A stretch of DNA of 64,000 bases, taken from the NCBI GenBank assembly GCA_030998225.1, contig JAPYXD010000741.1:496001-560000 (forward strand). Reading direction: 5' to 3'. The stretch comes from Diplolepis rosae (lineage: Eukaryota; Arthropoda; Insecta; Hymenoptera; Diplolepididae). Every line of letters begins with the position of its first letter. Within the stretch, counting starts at the first letter, position 1. Positions 20,528 through 32,707 of this stretch are shown here, piece after piece. Both the position numbers and the translations under genes were made by a program. Below the pieces are notes generated by a model. That model did not search any database and had not been told where the DNA came from. It worked only from the letters and a program-made list of their open reading frames with translations.

Positions 20528-21740
20528 AATTTCATATCGGTAAATATTTACATGTTCATATGAAGATATCAATGAACACATTTTTTAACTTTTTAATTTA
20601 TCCGCACTTCTATTAGAAAATTTTTCCTTTTTGTAGAGCATTTCATTTTTTGAATGAAAAGTCTGTGCTTAGGCTACAAATATGTAAGATGAAAATATTT
20701 CTAACATAACACTGAGAATGTAAATTTTAAACTTGAATTTTATGTTTATCTTTTCCTAATAGAATATATCTTTCTTACTGAAAATTTTTTAAATGTACAA
20801 AATTGATTAGAAGTATGGAAATTTAAATAGAAAAATATATATTGATTTACATTTTAAACATTTATTGGCACCAAATTTTACTACAAGTTTATTTTTGAAA
20901 TGTTTAAATGCTTATAAAATTTTATAAGATATTTTAAATGTTTATTTTAGGCAGATTTTTCCCAAAATATCTGAAAAAAAGTGTTGTTTATTGAAAATAT
21001 ATTTCATAAATTTGAAATTGTCGTCTGCTTCGCGCCGCTTTTGCACGGAGTCGAGCAAAATACAATTCTCAATTTCGACTCGATAACTCGCTTCTCACTG
21101 ACAGGAGGTGCTTCTGTAGTTGTGACTGCGTCGGTATTAGATCTGAGCACACTGCTGACCAGTGTGCTCAGATTGCAAACTGGGGTACCTACAGACACGA
21201 TTGCACGCCGTGTCCGTGTGAAGCGAGTAGGGAGAGGCGACGGGGCGCGCTGCTTTTGTTTCTTCCTCGTCGTTCTTGCGTGCGAGAACGGCACCTCCAA
21301 CTTCTCCTTATTCTCCTCGCTTCCTCCTTGCAATGCTATTTTTAGATTTCATGCTATCTGTTAGAGAGTCGAAATTAAGAATTGTATTTTTCTCGAATCC
21401 GTGCAAAAGAGGCGGGAAGCAGACGACAATTTCGAATTTACGAAATATGTAGTTATAGAATTAATATTTCTTTTTTCAATATTTTTGAAAATATCTGCTT
21501 GATTTGAACATCTGAAATCTCCTACAAAATTAAATAAGGATTTTAATACTTGAAAAATAAAAAATTTAATACCAATCAATATTTACAATTTTAACCAATA
21601 TAGAAATTGAATAGAACTTTAGGTTTTCAAATTAAATCTTAAATCATGAATTTCGGATTTCCATTCATCTTACCCGTACATTTAAAAAAATTTTAATCAG
21701 AGAATTATTTTCTATTAAAAAGAATGTCTTAATAGAAAAT
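20528..21740. repeat. Related foldback repeat with GC-richer core
   Basis: It begins with another diverged arm copy (GTGCTTAGGCTACAAATAT near 20667). The core is flanked by inverted CGTCTGCTTCGCGCC (21023) and GGCGGGAAGCAGACG (about 21411) blocks. The same blocks occur near both tips of the 24190-32707 palindrome, so both belong to one family. The inverted blocks give overlapping open frames on both strands (21004-21333 and 20981-21364) that I regard as shadows. Confidence 0.65.
21141..21173. repeat. Head-to-head CAGTG termini, 14-bp perfect hairpin
   Basis: ATCTGAGCACACTG (21141-21154) and CAGTGTGCTCAGAT (21160-21173) are exact reverse complements around the 5-nt spacer CTGAC. CAGTG starts resemble hAT terminal repeats such as CAGTGTCTCC at 24190, so this may be two element ends abutting. 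Confidence 0.6.
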
Positions 21741-21756
21741 TTCGACTGGAGATCAA

Positions 21757-21890
21757 GAAAAATAGTATACGACCCGCAACCAGAATGTTGGATGCCCTGG
21801 CGTATGTGATATGAATGCCTCGGCTTCGCCTCGGCATTTATAACACATACGCCAGGAACTCAAACTTTCTGGCCTAGGGTCGTAATATAC
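21757..21890. repeat. Short palindromic repeat (MITE-like)
   Basis: AAATAGTATACGACCC and GGGTCGTAATATACTATTT bound a hairpin with inner arms CTGGCGTATGTG and CACATACGCCAG around the centre TGCCTCGGCTTCGCCTCGGCAT. No target duplication was identified. Confidence 0.7.
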
Positions 21891-21904
21891 TATTTCTATC
21901 AATT

Positions 21905-22130
21905 TTTACTACAGTATTTTCCAATTCAGGGAAAAACGTATCACTTTGAGAATTTTTGTCGGTAAAATACTAAACTTTAGAAGAATGATATGAAACTTTA
22001 ATATGAACTACAGTAAAATTTGCTATGAACTATGCTGAAGTTCGATATCATTTTTATAAAGTTTAGTATTTTTACTGGCAAAAATTCTCAAAGTAATACG
22101 TTTTTCCCCAAATTGAAAAGTACTATAGTA
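21905..22130. repeat. Palindromic MITE-like repeat
   Basis: ACTACAGTATTTTCCAATT with GGGAAAAACGTAT pairs with ATACGTTTTTCCCC and AATTGAAAAGTACTATAGT. A second inner pair, ATTTTTG..GGTAAAATACTAAACTTTA, also matches. No ORF. Confidence 0.7.
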
Positions 22131-22304
22131 AAAATTAGTATAAAATGTTTCTACGTGTTTCAAACAATATTGACGATTTTTGTAAAAAAATATTTAAAAA
22201 AAAGAAATTCACGATGATTATAGTAATGACTTTCTCGACGATTTGATAATTTTATTTATAAAAGTGAAAAAGTGAAAAAAGTGAAAAAGATATTTAAAAT
22301 AATA

Positions 22305-22825
22305 TTTCTCGAAATGCATTGTTTGTTTCTGCGTGATTTTTTTCCATGGAAGTAAAATGTTCAAACTAGAATATGGCAAAACTTGTAATAGCGAAGATTT
22401 TTCGGAATGAGATATGGTAGAAATTGTTTTTCCCATTTCAACTAATATTAGTGTCAACTTTTGAATTAATTAACTTTAAAAATTAAGATTAAATTAAGAA
22501 TTAACTTCAAAAGAGTTATCGCTGATATTAGTGGTAGCTTTAAAAGATATGTATGTCAAGTTAAATTGATTGACGAACTTTCAAATAGAAAAACGGATGA
22601 AAAAAATAAATTCCAGGGTGTAAAAATTTTATTCTAGAAAAAATAAGTTAATTTTAGAACAGTTGAAACGGTAAAATCGTTTTTTCTCGAAAAATCATAT
22701 CTCATTTAAGAAAACATCTTCGCCATTACAAATTTCGTCAGATTAGAATTTGAACATTTTCCTTCCATGGAAAAAAAATTAACGCCAAAACAAAAATTCC
22801 CTTAACTCGCGAAAAAACAAAATAT
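22305..22825. repeat. Diverged inverted repeat
   Basis: Left block TTTTTTCCATGGAAGTAAAATGTTC (first 20 nt at 22338) pairs with GAACATTTTCCTTCCATGG near 22752. The neighbouring GAGATATGG/CATATCTC and ATAGCGAAGATTTT/AAAACATCTTCGCC blocks also pair. Divergence is high and no coding sequence is seen. From 22826 to 23150 I see nothing. Confidence 0.5.
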
Positions 22826-23150
22826 AATTGTCTAATTGAATCGTTTTGGGAACATTATACTTCAATTTCGAGTTAAAATAAAATGTCAACCTATAAAGCT
22901 TGATCAAAATGAAATGAAATCAGTCATATTTGAGCTCAAATTATTTGTCTACATCCAGCTCGAAAATTCTATTGGGACATTCATTGATATGATGTATTTA
23001 TTAAGTTTTGATTAAAAAAAATACTATTGAAAATAAAAAATTCTATTTTGTAACCAAAATATGTGAGATACGAAAAAAGCCTCACAATCCAAAATCGTTT
23101 GCTTGATTAAGTACTACGAATTCTTAAAATTTTAATTAAATGGCACTTAC

Positions 23151-23285
23151 CTGAATTTCTTATCCATATTTATAATCTCGCGTCACCCTGAGCAGGAAAA
23201 TGAAATAACTTTGCCGCTTCCGACCGTTTGTTTGGACAACCGAAGAATTGGCAGCAATCGACAATCTTCGATGACATTTTAAAAA
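23151..23285 (-). pseudogene. THAP-like zinc finger exon (candidate)
   Basis: On the minus strand an acceptor (TTTTTTGATTTTCAG, ending 23286) is followed by ATG at 23276-23278 and SKIVDCCQFFGCPNKR then KLFHFPAQGDAR. The CC-x4-C spacing and FHFP are the start of a THAP C2CH zinc finger, the DNA-binding module of P-element transposases and related host proteins. A GTAAGT donor follows at 23145-23150. A TAA stop inside the exon (23170-23172) breaks the frame, so this is either a decayed P-like element or a misread border. No matching downstream exon was found in the window. On its 5' side lies a CA/GT-rich stretch. Confidence 0.42.
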
Positions 23286-24189
23286 CCTGAAAATCAAAAA
23301 AACACACAACCCCACCACACAAAACACACACACACCCAAACATAGACCACGCACCATTCCTACACAATTTCTCTTGCACCCTTTCCTTTTTAAACCGCAC
23401 TCAGCTTCTTAGTTTTTCCTCTGCACGTGCAGGGATTAAGCAGATTCAATAGTTTCTACACCTATTCCACTCTCGAGTAGCAAGTTCACTTTAAAAATCA
23501 CTCACAGCCGATTTCGGATAGGGCTGAAAATACTTTGCGATTATTTCTTGCCAGAAATTTGCTCGGATTCAAATTCGGTAGAAAACCGTTTAAAAACCGT
23601 GCTTTCTTCCCGGCAAAAAGGACTGAATTGAGAAGGATTGAAAAATTCGCTTTTTCATGTGAAAATTGAGAATACTGAAATCTTTTTAATTCCATTTCTG
23701 TCTTATCTCTTTTAATTCTCTGGTGGGAGCAATTAAGTTATCGGTCAATACTAATCTCTTTCAATTCCATTATGTGACTTCGGTGGCGACGCAATAATTC
23801 GTGAATTCTTTTCAATTATCTCGAGCCGGAGTATTGAATTCGTTTCAATTCCACAATATTAATAAAAATTATTATAATTTTTGAGGAAAGTTTTCTTTAT
23901 TCCTATGATTTCCACTATTTTTTATCTGTGATGAAATTCATTACTTTTCAAGTTTTTCGATTACTAAAAATCCGATTAATCTTAATGCTGCTATGCAAAT
24001 TTTATGCCCACCAATTCAATCTCTTTCTAATCCATTAAAATAATAATTATTATTAATATTGTGGGAGTGAGGATTAATAAAAACTGAATAGTTACAATTA
24101 ATGTCATTTAATAAAACGCAAATCCATTACACCAGAAAATTCGTCGTGCTCAATCAGGCGTACAAAACCGAACTGCCTTTACCCCAGTG
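23286..24189. other. No gene recognised
   Basis: Contains a CACA-rich stretch (23300-23340) upstream of the THAP-like exon and then AT-rich sequence with several TTTCAATTC blocks. Nothing else can be supported. Confidence 0.4.
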
Positions 24190-27117
24190 CAGTGTCTCCA
24201 GAACGTGGGATTTTTCGGCCCCCACCACGTTCCAATCTGGGAGAAACACATGCAAACGTGGCGTGTCAGTGTGTCGGCTCTGCTACACGCTGCGGTCACC
24301 AGCTTCGTGTAAAGCCGAAGGTGCACGAAGATGGACTTCAAGTTTTCAAGTTATTTTTAGATTTCACGCTTTCGTTTATCGAGTCGAAATTAAGAATTGT
24401 ATTTTTCTCGAGTACGTGCAAAAGAGGCGCGAAGCAGACGACGAATTTGAATTTACGAAGTATATAGTTCAAGAAATAACACTTTTCTTCAATTTCTTGA
24501 AGAAAGTCTGCATGAAATAAACATCAGTATGATCTTGGAAAATTTCATGAGGATTTCAACACTTCAAAAATAAACTTTCAGTGAAATTTAGTGACAATAA
24601 ATGTATAAAATTTGAATCAATATATAATTTTCCATTCAAATTTATATACTTCTTACTAATTTTGTACATTTAACAATTTTTCAATTAGAACAATATTTTC
24701 TATCAAGATAAAATGAACATAAAATTCAAGTTCATAATTTATATTTTCAGTTATATGTTAGAAATATTTTCATCTCACATTTTTGTAGCCTAAGCACAAA
24801 CTTTTCATTCCAAAACTTAAAATCTCTACGGAAATGGAAAATTGTCTAATAGCAGTAGATAAATTAAAAAGCTAAAATATGTGTTTATTGGTATTTCCAT
24901 ATTTACATATAAATATCAATCAACTTTAAATTTTACATAAAAATGTTTGTTCGAAGTGTTCAAATCTTGTTACAATTTGACAAGATTTTATGGAGGAGTG
25001 CAATCTTTTGGATGAAATATTTTGTAGTTCTTAATTTGTCTGTCCGTCTGAAATCGTAGTAAGATTTGAACAGTAAACAACAAATTTTCCAATAGAATTC
25101 AGGATCAATAATAATTGATTCAGGAAATACTTCAACTCTGTAGAGCATTTTTGTATTTCGAATTCAAAATGTGTGCTTACGCCACAAAAAAGTAAGCTGA
25201 AAATGTAGATATAAAACTAATTATGTCATGTTTATGTCTTCTTAATGGAAAATACTTTGCATATAATTCTCTAATTCGATATTTTTTTAATGCATGAACA
25301 TTCAAGAAATTGATAAATATTCCATCTTTTTATAGGATCTAAAAATTTCCGGATAATGCTTTGATTGAGAAAGCTAAAAATTTGTCAAATATTGATATAA
25401 ATTGCAATTTTACAATTGCATTATTTTTCAAATATTTTAACATCTCTTCAGTCTTGATAATTCTTACAGAAGTTTATTTCATGTGAGTGACTTTTTCTTT
25501 TTCTGATGAAAGATTTCGTAATTCTAAATTCGGCCCAATTCGTAACATTGTAAACAGATTTTAAAACTTCATAAAATTTTTTTTTCTGTTTTATTCAAAG
25601 TCAATAAATATTCAATGTTTGGAATCGAAATATTAAGTAAATGATTTTTAATTTCTGGGAATAAACTGCTTCAATAAGACAATCTTTCTTCTTTGTGAGA
25701 AATCTCAATTTGAAAATTAAAATTCTACGCATAGGATACAAAAACATAATATGAAAATACTTTTATTACAGAATTTTGAAATATACAAGTTGAACAATTT
25801 TTAATCGAGTAAATCGGCTACTTTAAGCAAAAAATTATGTTAAAAATATTTTATCAAAACAAAAAATAAGACACATTAAATTACGGTTTAAAATCCACAT
25901 TCATAGATTGATGGTAAAAGCAGTTTAAAGTTTTTTAATCTTACGTTTTAGTGACGTATGCACAGACTTTTAATCAGATAAATGAAATGCTTTATAGAAA
26001 GTCAAAATTTTCTTATTACTGCACTTAATCAAATTTATAAAGTAAAAATATTTTTTAATTGATGCTTTCACTCAATTCTTTAAACATTCATTAATTGAAA
26101 ATTGTACTCAAAATTTAATCTTGCAGCGTTCCAATATTCCCACAATGTTACAAAATCTTATTAATCATTATTTTAGACGAATTATTTTCAAAATATTTAA
26201 AAAATAAATGTAAATATTTTGATTAAATACTCTGTCAAATTTTGCATTTGACTGATCTTGCAAAATTGTTGAAAGTTTTGAATACCGATAGAAGAAACTT
26301 TAAATGAAATTTTATGCCCATAAATACTTAAAGTTCTATATAGAAATATCAACTACTACATTCTCAAATTTCATAAATAAACTACTAAATTCAAAAAGTT
26401 TCGGATTTTTTTAAAAACTGTACAAATTTCAAATATGAATCAGTCAAAATCTACTGATTATCAGTGAAATTTGACTGATTTAAATAACTAAAAACAGGTT
26501 ACTGTGAATCAGTCAAATTTCACTGATTACTTCAGTGAAAAGTAACTGATTTAACAGTGAAAAATATTGTTTCCACTGATGATTCAGTGAAAAGGCAAAT
26601 CACTGATTCAATCAGATTTAGAGTGTATACAAATTTCAAATATAAAGTGTACTCTGTACATTAATCAAACAAATTTAGAAGATTAATATTTTAATAAATA
26701 TTCCTAAATATTATTGGAATATGATACATATCGATGTAGAAAAACTTCTTCAAAGTACTCAGACATTTTTCTTATTTTACGACATTTTTGCACCATGTTT
26801 GACCTTTGGGTAGGATTCAGGAAAACAATTGTAGACATAATTTCATTACTTAGTAAAATACTATGAAGACTTGCTTTTTAAATTAAAGCGAAAACTTTTA
26901 AAACCTTTAACAATCGGTTGCATACATTCTGCTCTAATCTTGGACGCAATTAGAGAAATAGGTTTTTTTGCTTTTTTTAGATCTAGTTTTTGCCTTAAAC
27001 ATAAAAGAAAGAAAACACATTTGAAATATTATAATAAAAAAGCTGGTTCATTCTTAGAGAATCCCAAATATTCTGAAATAAAACTCCTTTCCACACCACC
27101 ACGGAGGTAGAGTTTAC
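24190..27117. repeat. Left arm of the palindrome
   Basis: 2.9 kb, no coding sequence. It includes the CGCGAAGCAGACGACG block, several GGCCTAAGCAC-type blocks, a cluster of TCAGTGA/TCACTGA motifs (26440-26640) and, at the inner end, TCCACACCACCACGGAGG. It shares its outer part with the repeat at 20528-21430. Frames here (24101-24520, 26871-27110) are not convincing. Confidence 0.8.
26440..26640. repeat. TCAGTGA motif cluster (left)
   Basis: Within 200 bp the hexamer TCAGTG or its complement CACTGA occurs about a dozen times, mixed with GACTGATT. The whole block is mirrored at 31090-31310 in the right arm. Dense short motifs of this type can be transposase binding sites; that is inference only. 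Confidence 0.6.
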
Positions 27118-27917
27118 TAGTAGTAGTTCAATAAATTTTATGTACTCTAAATAAATTTTTTCGTAATTGCAGAAAACTTATTCCAAATACAAAAATTGTA
27201 TCTTTAAATGTACAGGATAATTAATTATAAAAATCGTTCGAATTTGAATTTCAAGGACTTGTACACACTTTCAAGGCACATCGTTTTTCCTTTTGCAAAA
27301 ATTTTTAAAACTTCTAATTTTTCAAGTAATTGAAAGAAGTACATTTAAAAAAAAAATTGTTTTCTCTACTTCCACTCGCGCTAGCTTAACAAATTTTCAG
27401 AATTTTACGATTTTAATTATATTGTATTAAGTGTCTACATTTTCTGAAACTATCTACAGGAGAAAATTTTTAATACTTTAGTAAAGAAAGTTTTCTGAAA
27501 AGTTGTAGCTCAATCAGATTAATAGCCAAACAGTTACCAATGTTTTAAATCGCAAACGAACGGTATAGAGGTCAAATTGGAGACGAAAATAAATAATAAT
27601 AGCAACCTTCTTTTTTCTTCTTCTAAGATATACTTGATTCTCGCTTTATGCGTTATTTGAGAAGGCAAGAGTGTGGATTCTTCATATTTTTATCGTAATT
27701 CCTTATTGAAAACGGCAAAAGTAAGAATATTATATTATTATTTGGTGATACGTGAGTGCTCTTACGTACGTTATTGTTTGATGCTTGTGGGTAAGTTTAT
27801 TTTGTGAAACTTAATTTGTGTGCAGATTACAAATTATTCACATTCGCTCAATTTTATCAACTTTTCATCTTATTAATTCTTTTCAAATAATTCTGTTTTC
27901 CTTCGTCGTATAATTTA
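27118..27917. other. Loop region upstream of transposase, no gene
   Basis: AT-rich sequence between the inner arm end and the transposase ATG. It presumably holds the promoter, but no TATA box or initiator can be singled out. Confidence 0.4.
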
Positions 27918-30146
27918 TTGCTCACAATGAGTAATCCGATTGACCCAAATTCGAGTGTTTTGAAGGACAGCCAGGTTCAAACGAAGGTTGACCACCGTTT
28001 GAACTCTGGTTCAAACGAATGTCAACCCGCTAGAAAAGTCATGAAAAATGCAAAAAACTTTCAGTTGGGATGGTTTGAGGAATTTCCGTCGTGGAGAGAG
28101 TGGGTGGTTACATTAGCAGATGAAACAAGATTTCATTGCAAAATTTGCAATAAAACGTTGCTATGTGGCAAATTGGAAATTGAAAAGCATGAAGCATCTT
28201 TATCACACAGAAAGAAGCAAGAGTTTTCAAATAAATTAGAATGTTATGGAGTAGTAAGTGAAAATTCTTCTAATGTAACTACAAATTCTTACAGTGTTGA
28301 ACCTTGTGTAGCAAGTTCTTCTGCTTCAGAATTCACAAATTCCACGATTCCGGAAAGTGTTACTTTCAAACAGAAAGTACAAGAAGCAGAGATTAGGAAT
28401 AGTACATTTTTCGTAGAGCATAATTTACCATTCGCGATTTCATCAGAATTGATAGGACTTTTCCAAGATATGGAACCTTCGGTTTTAAAAGACGTTAGAT
28501 TGAGCCACACTAAAATGGTCCTAGTTGTAAATAACGTCGTATGTGCTGCTGAAACTGATCGCATGGCAAATATTTTGCGTATGCAATCATTTTCAGTGTA
28601 CGAAGACGAAACGACCGACAGGACGCTAGAAAAGTGTCTGTCATTAATGGTTTGATATGTGGAGCCAACGACATTTTCTGTCAGGGTGGAATTGCTCCAG
28701 CTTATTAATGTAAATGCTTCGGATTGTTCTGCCTCTAAAATTTTTGATGCGTTTGAAAAAGCATTGTCCGGGCAGAAAATCCCTTTATCTAATATCTGTG
28801 CTTTAGCTTGTGATAATGCACAGGTGATGGTCGGCAATAGGTCCTCATTTAAAACAAAATTAAAGGAAAAAAGTCCCCGTTTAATTGTTTTCCCGTGTGT
28901 CTCGCATTCGTCAGCAATTGTAGCAAAATATGCTTGTGCCACAATCCCAGATGTAGAGGATTTAATGAAAGATTTGCCAGCTTTTCTTAATGCTAGCTTC
29001 AAGCGAACGGCTATTTTTCGATCGATTGTTTTGGAATTAGGAAATGACTATCAAAAAATTCCTAGTCATTCTGAAACTCGCTGGCTTGTCCGCTATCGAT
29101 GCATAGATATTATAATAAAGAATTGGGAAGTTATTCTTCAGTATCTTATGGTCCTCGTATCTGAGAAGGTAGAGAAGGCCAAAGACTTGTTAGGAAAAAT
29201 GCAGAATCCTTTGACTCTCGCATATTTCCTATTCTTGAAATTTACTTTGAATAGGTTCAACGTATACAATGCGAAATTTCAAAGTCGCGAAACAATGGTT
29301 CAGGAACTCCAGCCAAACTCGGCTAAATTCTTCGTATGGATTCTTAGCAGTTATTTGAAAGAGGGTCTTCTTCAACCGAATTTATTCTTTCAAATCATTA
29401 GAAATGTTAACTTTGCAGATCCTAGTAATCAAAAGCCGCTTCAAGACATTGACGTTGGTAAGGAAACGCGAGAATATTTCCAGCAGCAACTTACAAACAA
29501 GAAGTAGCAAATAGTAGATGTTGATCTATTTCTTCGTAATTGCTTGAAATTTTATGTCACAGCAAGCGAAGAAATTCGCAATCGACTTCCTTTTGATGAC
29601 ATCTTTTTGTCTTGCGCTGCTGTTTTCCGGCCTCAAGTAGCTTTCTATGCTGATCAAAGCGAAACTTTTCCTAGGGTCTGGAAAGTTTGTCAAGATTTAG
29701 GGTCGTTTGATAGAATAGGTGTACAAAAAGAGTGGGATTCTTTACTCAAAATCAGACAGGAACTCAAAGAAAAGTGGTCGAATTTATCTTTTGACGAAAT
29801 GTGGTCTAGTATCGGTGTATCTTCGACGAGTACAGGAGAAAAACTTTTTCCAAATTTGACCTCAGTATTGAATCATGTTCGGAGTCTTCCTCATTCAAAT
29901 GCTGAGACGGAGGGAGGTTTCTCCATGCTCACGGACGCGAAAACTCCCAAAAGAAATCGCTTTGGAAACAGGACGGTCAACTCAATTTGTGTTACTCGAT
30001 CAGCCCTAAAGGCGAGAGCTGAAACAGCCAGAACAACGAGCATCACTTCGAAGCATTTGCAATTAATGACCGAAAATCTATATGAGATGGAAGAAAGTGA
30101 TAGGGAAAGTGGTTTGTCGCTCTTCGCTCACGAAGGAGAGGATTAA
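27918..30146 (+). pseudogene. hAT-family transposase, two in-frame stops
   Basis: One frame of 742 codons with TGA at 28653-28655 and TAG at 29505-29507 and no frameshift. Residues 45-105 hold a BED-like zinc finger: WREWV, then C-x2-C (FHCKICNK) and H-x5-H (KHEASLSH). The catalytic region begins DETTDRTLEKCLSLMV, then CDNAQVM, FPCVSHSSAIVAKYA and SETRWLVRYRCI. The C-terminal dimerisation block is LPHSNAETEGGFSMLTDAKT followed by RNRFGNRTV. This order is typical of hAT transposases, which cut and paste DNA. The start at 27918 is the first ATG of a continuous frame with Met again three codons later. As no indels are present, decay is slight; readthrough is conceivable but unsupported. Confidence 0.85.
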
Positions 30147-30621
30147 TTCTAATGGCCAAGGCATGGCGTTAATCAATTTCAAACCCCTTTCTTACTCACA
30201 AAATAATGACATTTTATTTCTTATATCAGAGATACGTTCTTTATTCCTTTCTTCGCGTGCCTCGGGTATGGAAATTGTTTAGTTTTAATTATTATTTTGT
30301 GAGTAAGAAAACATACTGAAATTGAGTAACTTCACGCTTTGGGCATAAGTGAGAGGCAAGGGGACTCTCAATAATCAAGCACCCCAAATCATCCCGAATT
30401 AATCAAACTTCTTCATTATTTGATTTAAAACAAAACATTTTTGTTCGACGTATACTGGCATTTGATAGAGGCAAGCCTGAAGTACGGGCTACATTTGTAG
30501 CGTTTTTTACCACTTTGCTTCATTTTTTTCCTTTTTTCTTTTTGCTTGAAAGCAAAAACCCTTTTCGTTTCGTAGGACGTGGACTAGGCCTACAGGGGAT
30601 ACCACGTAAAAAAAACGAGCC
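30147..30621. other. Loop region downstream of transposase
   Basis: No coding sequence. Contains inverted AAACCCCTTTCTTACTCACAAAATAATGA-type and TTATTATTTTGTGAGTAAG blocks (30180-30210 against 30286-30310), a small hairpin that could act near the transcript end. Confidence 0.45.
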
Positions 30622-32707
30622 TTAAACTCTACCTCCGTGGTGGTGTGGAAAGGAGTTTTATTTCAGAATATTTGGGATTCTCTAAGAATGAACCAGCTTT
30701 TTTATTTTAATATTTCAAATGTGTTTTCTTTCTTTTATGTTTAAAGCAAAAACTAGATCTAAAAAAAGCAAAAAAACCTATTTCTCTAATTGCGTTCAAG
30801 ATTAGAGCAGAATCTATGCAACCGATTGTTAAAGGTTTTAAAAGTTTTCGCTTTAATTTAAAAAGCAAGTCTTCATAGTATTTTACTAAGTAATGAAAGT
30901 ATGTCTACAATTGTTTTCTTGAATCCTACCCAAAGGTCAAACATGGTGCAAAAATGTCGTAAAATAAGAAAAATGTCTGAGTACTTTGAAGAAGTTTTTC
31001 TAAATCGATATGTATCATATTCCAATAATATTTAGGAATATTTATTAAAATATTCATCTTCTAAATTTGTTTGATTAATGTACAGAGTACACTTTATATT
31101 TGAAATTTGTATACACTCTAAATCTGATTGAATCAGTGATTTGCCTTTTCACTGAATCATCAGTGGAAACAATATTTTTCACTGTTAAATCAGTTACTTT
31201 TCACTGAAGTAATCAGTGAAATTTGACTGATTCACAGTAACCTGTTTTTAGTTATTTAAATCAGTCAAATTTCACTGATAATCAGTAGATTTTGACTGAT
31301 TCATATTTGAAATTTGTACAGTTTTTAAAAAAATCCGAAACTTTTTGAATTTAGTAGTTTATTTATGAAATTTGAGAATGTTGTAGTTGATATTTCTATA
31401 TAGAACTTTAAGCATTTATGGACATAAAATTTCATTTAAAGTTTCTTCTATCGGTATTCAAAATAATAATTCTAAAATTGCAATTTATATCAATATTTGA
31501 CAAATTTTTAGCTTTCTCAATCAAAGCATTATCCGGAAATTTTTAGATCCTATAAAAAGATGGAATATTTATCAATTTCTTGAATGTTCATACATTAAAA
31601 AAATATCGAATTAGAGAATTATATGCAAAGTATTTTCCATTAAGAAGACATAAACATGACATAATTAGTTTTATATCTACATTTTCAGCTTACTTTTTTG
31701 TGGCTTAAGCACACATTTTGAATTCGAAATACAAAAATGCTCTACAGAGTTGAAGTATTTCCTGAATCAATTATTATTGATCCTGAATTCTATTGGAAAA
31801 TTTGTTGTTTACTGTTCAAATCTTACTACGATTTCAGACGGACAGACAAATTAAGAACTACAAAATATTTCATCCAAAAGATTGCACTCCTCCATAAAAT
31901 CTTGTCAAATTGTAACAAGATTTGAACACTTCGAACAAACATTTTTATGTAAAATTTAAAGTTGATTGATATTTATATGTAAATATGGAAATACCAATAA
32001 ACACATATTTTAGCTTTTTAATTTATCTACTGCTATTAGACAATTTTCCATTTCCGTAGAGATTTTAAGTTTTGGAATGAAAAGTTTGTGCTTAGGCTAC
32101 AAAAATGTGAGATGAAAATATTTCTAACATATAACTGAAAATATAAATTATGAACTTGAATTTTATGTTCATTTTATCTGGATAGAAAATATTGTTCTAA
32201 TTGAAAAATTGTTAAATGTACAAAATTAGTAAGAAGTATATAAATTTGAATGGAAAATTATATATTGATTCAAATTTTATACATTTATTGTCACTAAATT
32301 TCACTGAAATTTTATTTTTGAAGTGTTTAAATCCTCATGAAAGTTTCCAAGACCATACTGATGTTTATTTAATGCAGACTTTCTTTAAGAAATTGAAGAA
32401 AAGTGTTATTTCTTGAACTATATACTTCGTAAATTCAAATTCGTCGTCTGCTTCGCGCCTCTTTTGCACGTACTCGAGAAAAATACAATTCTTAATTTCG
32501 ACTCGATAAACGAAAGCGTGAAATCTAAAAATAACTTGAAAACTCAAGCATTGTAACGAAGTCCGTCTTCGTGCACCTTCGGCTTTACACGAAGCTGGTG
32601 ACCGCAGCGTGTAGCTGAGCCGACACACTGACACGCCACGTTTGCATATGTATCTCCCAGATGGGAACGTGGTAAGGGCCGAAAAATCCCACGTTCTGGA
32701 GACACTG
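30622..32707. repeat. Right arm of the palindrome
   Basis: Reverse complement of the left arm. The junction AATAATAATTCTAAAATTGC near 31465-31485 marks where about 860 bp is missing relative to the left arm. The TCAGTGA cluster (31090-31310) and the hAT-like tip CACGTTCTGGAGACACTG are preserved. Short frames at 31737-31925 and 32365-32742 mirror those of the left arm and are shadows. Confidence 0.8.

Larger units (their letters stand above)
24190..32707. mobile_element. 8.5-kb palindromic element carrying a hAT transposase
   Basis: The ends are CAGTGTCTCCAGAACGTGGG (24190) and its reverse complement ending at 32707, in the CAGTG style of hAT elements. Left arm 24190-27117 and right arm 30622-32707 are inverted copies, around a 3.5-kb loop with one transposase gene. 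No 8-bp target duplication is visible directly outside (CCCCAGTG against GGTGGACG), so the true edges may be rearranged. The right arm lacks about 860 bp present in the left (25418-26275). It may be a hAT copy with very long inverted repeats, or an insertion whose flanks were later inversely duplicated. Confidence 0.8.

Noticed and set aside
20981..21364. Protein-coding frames on both strands in the GC-richer foldback core
   Set aside because: Overlapping opposite frames across an inverted repeat; better explained as palindrome shadows.
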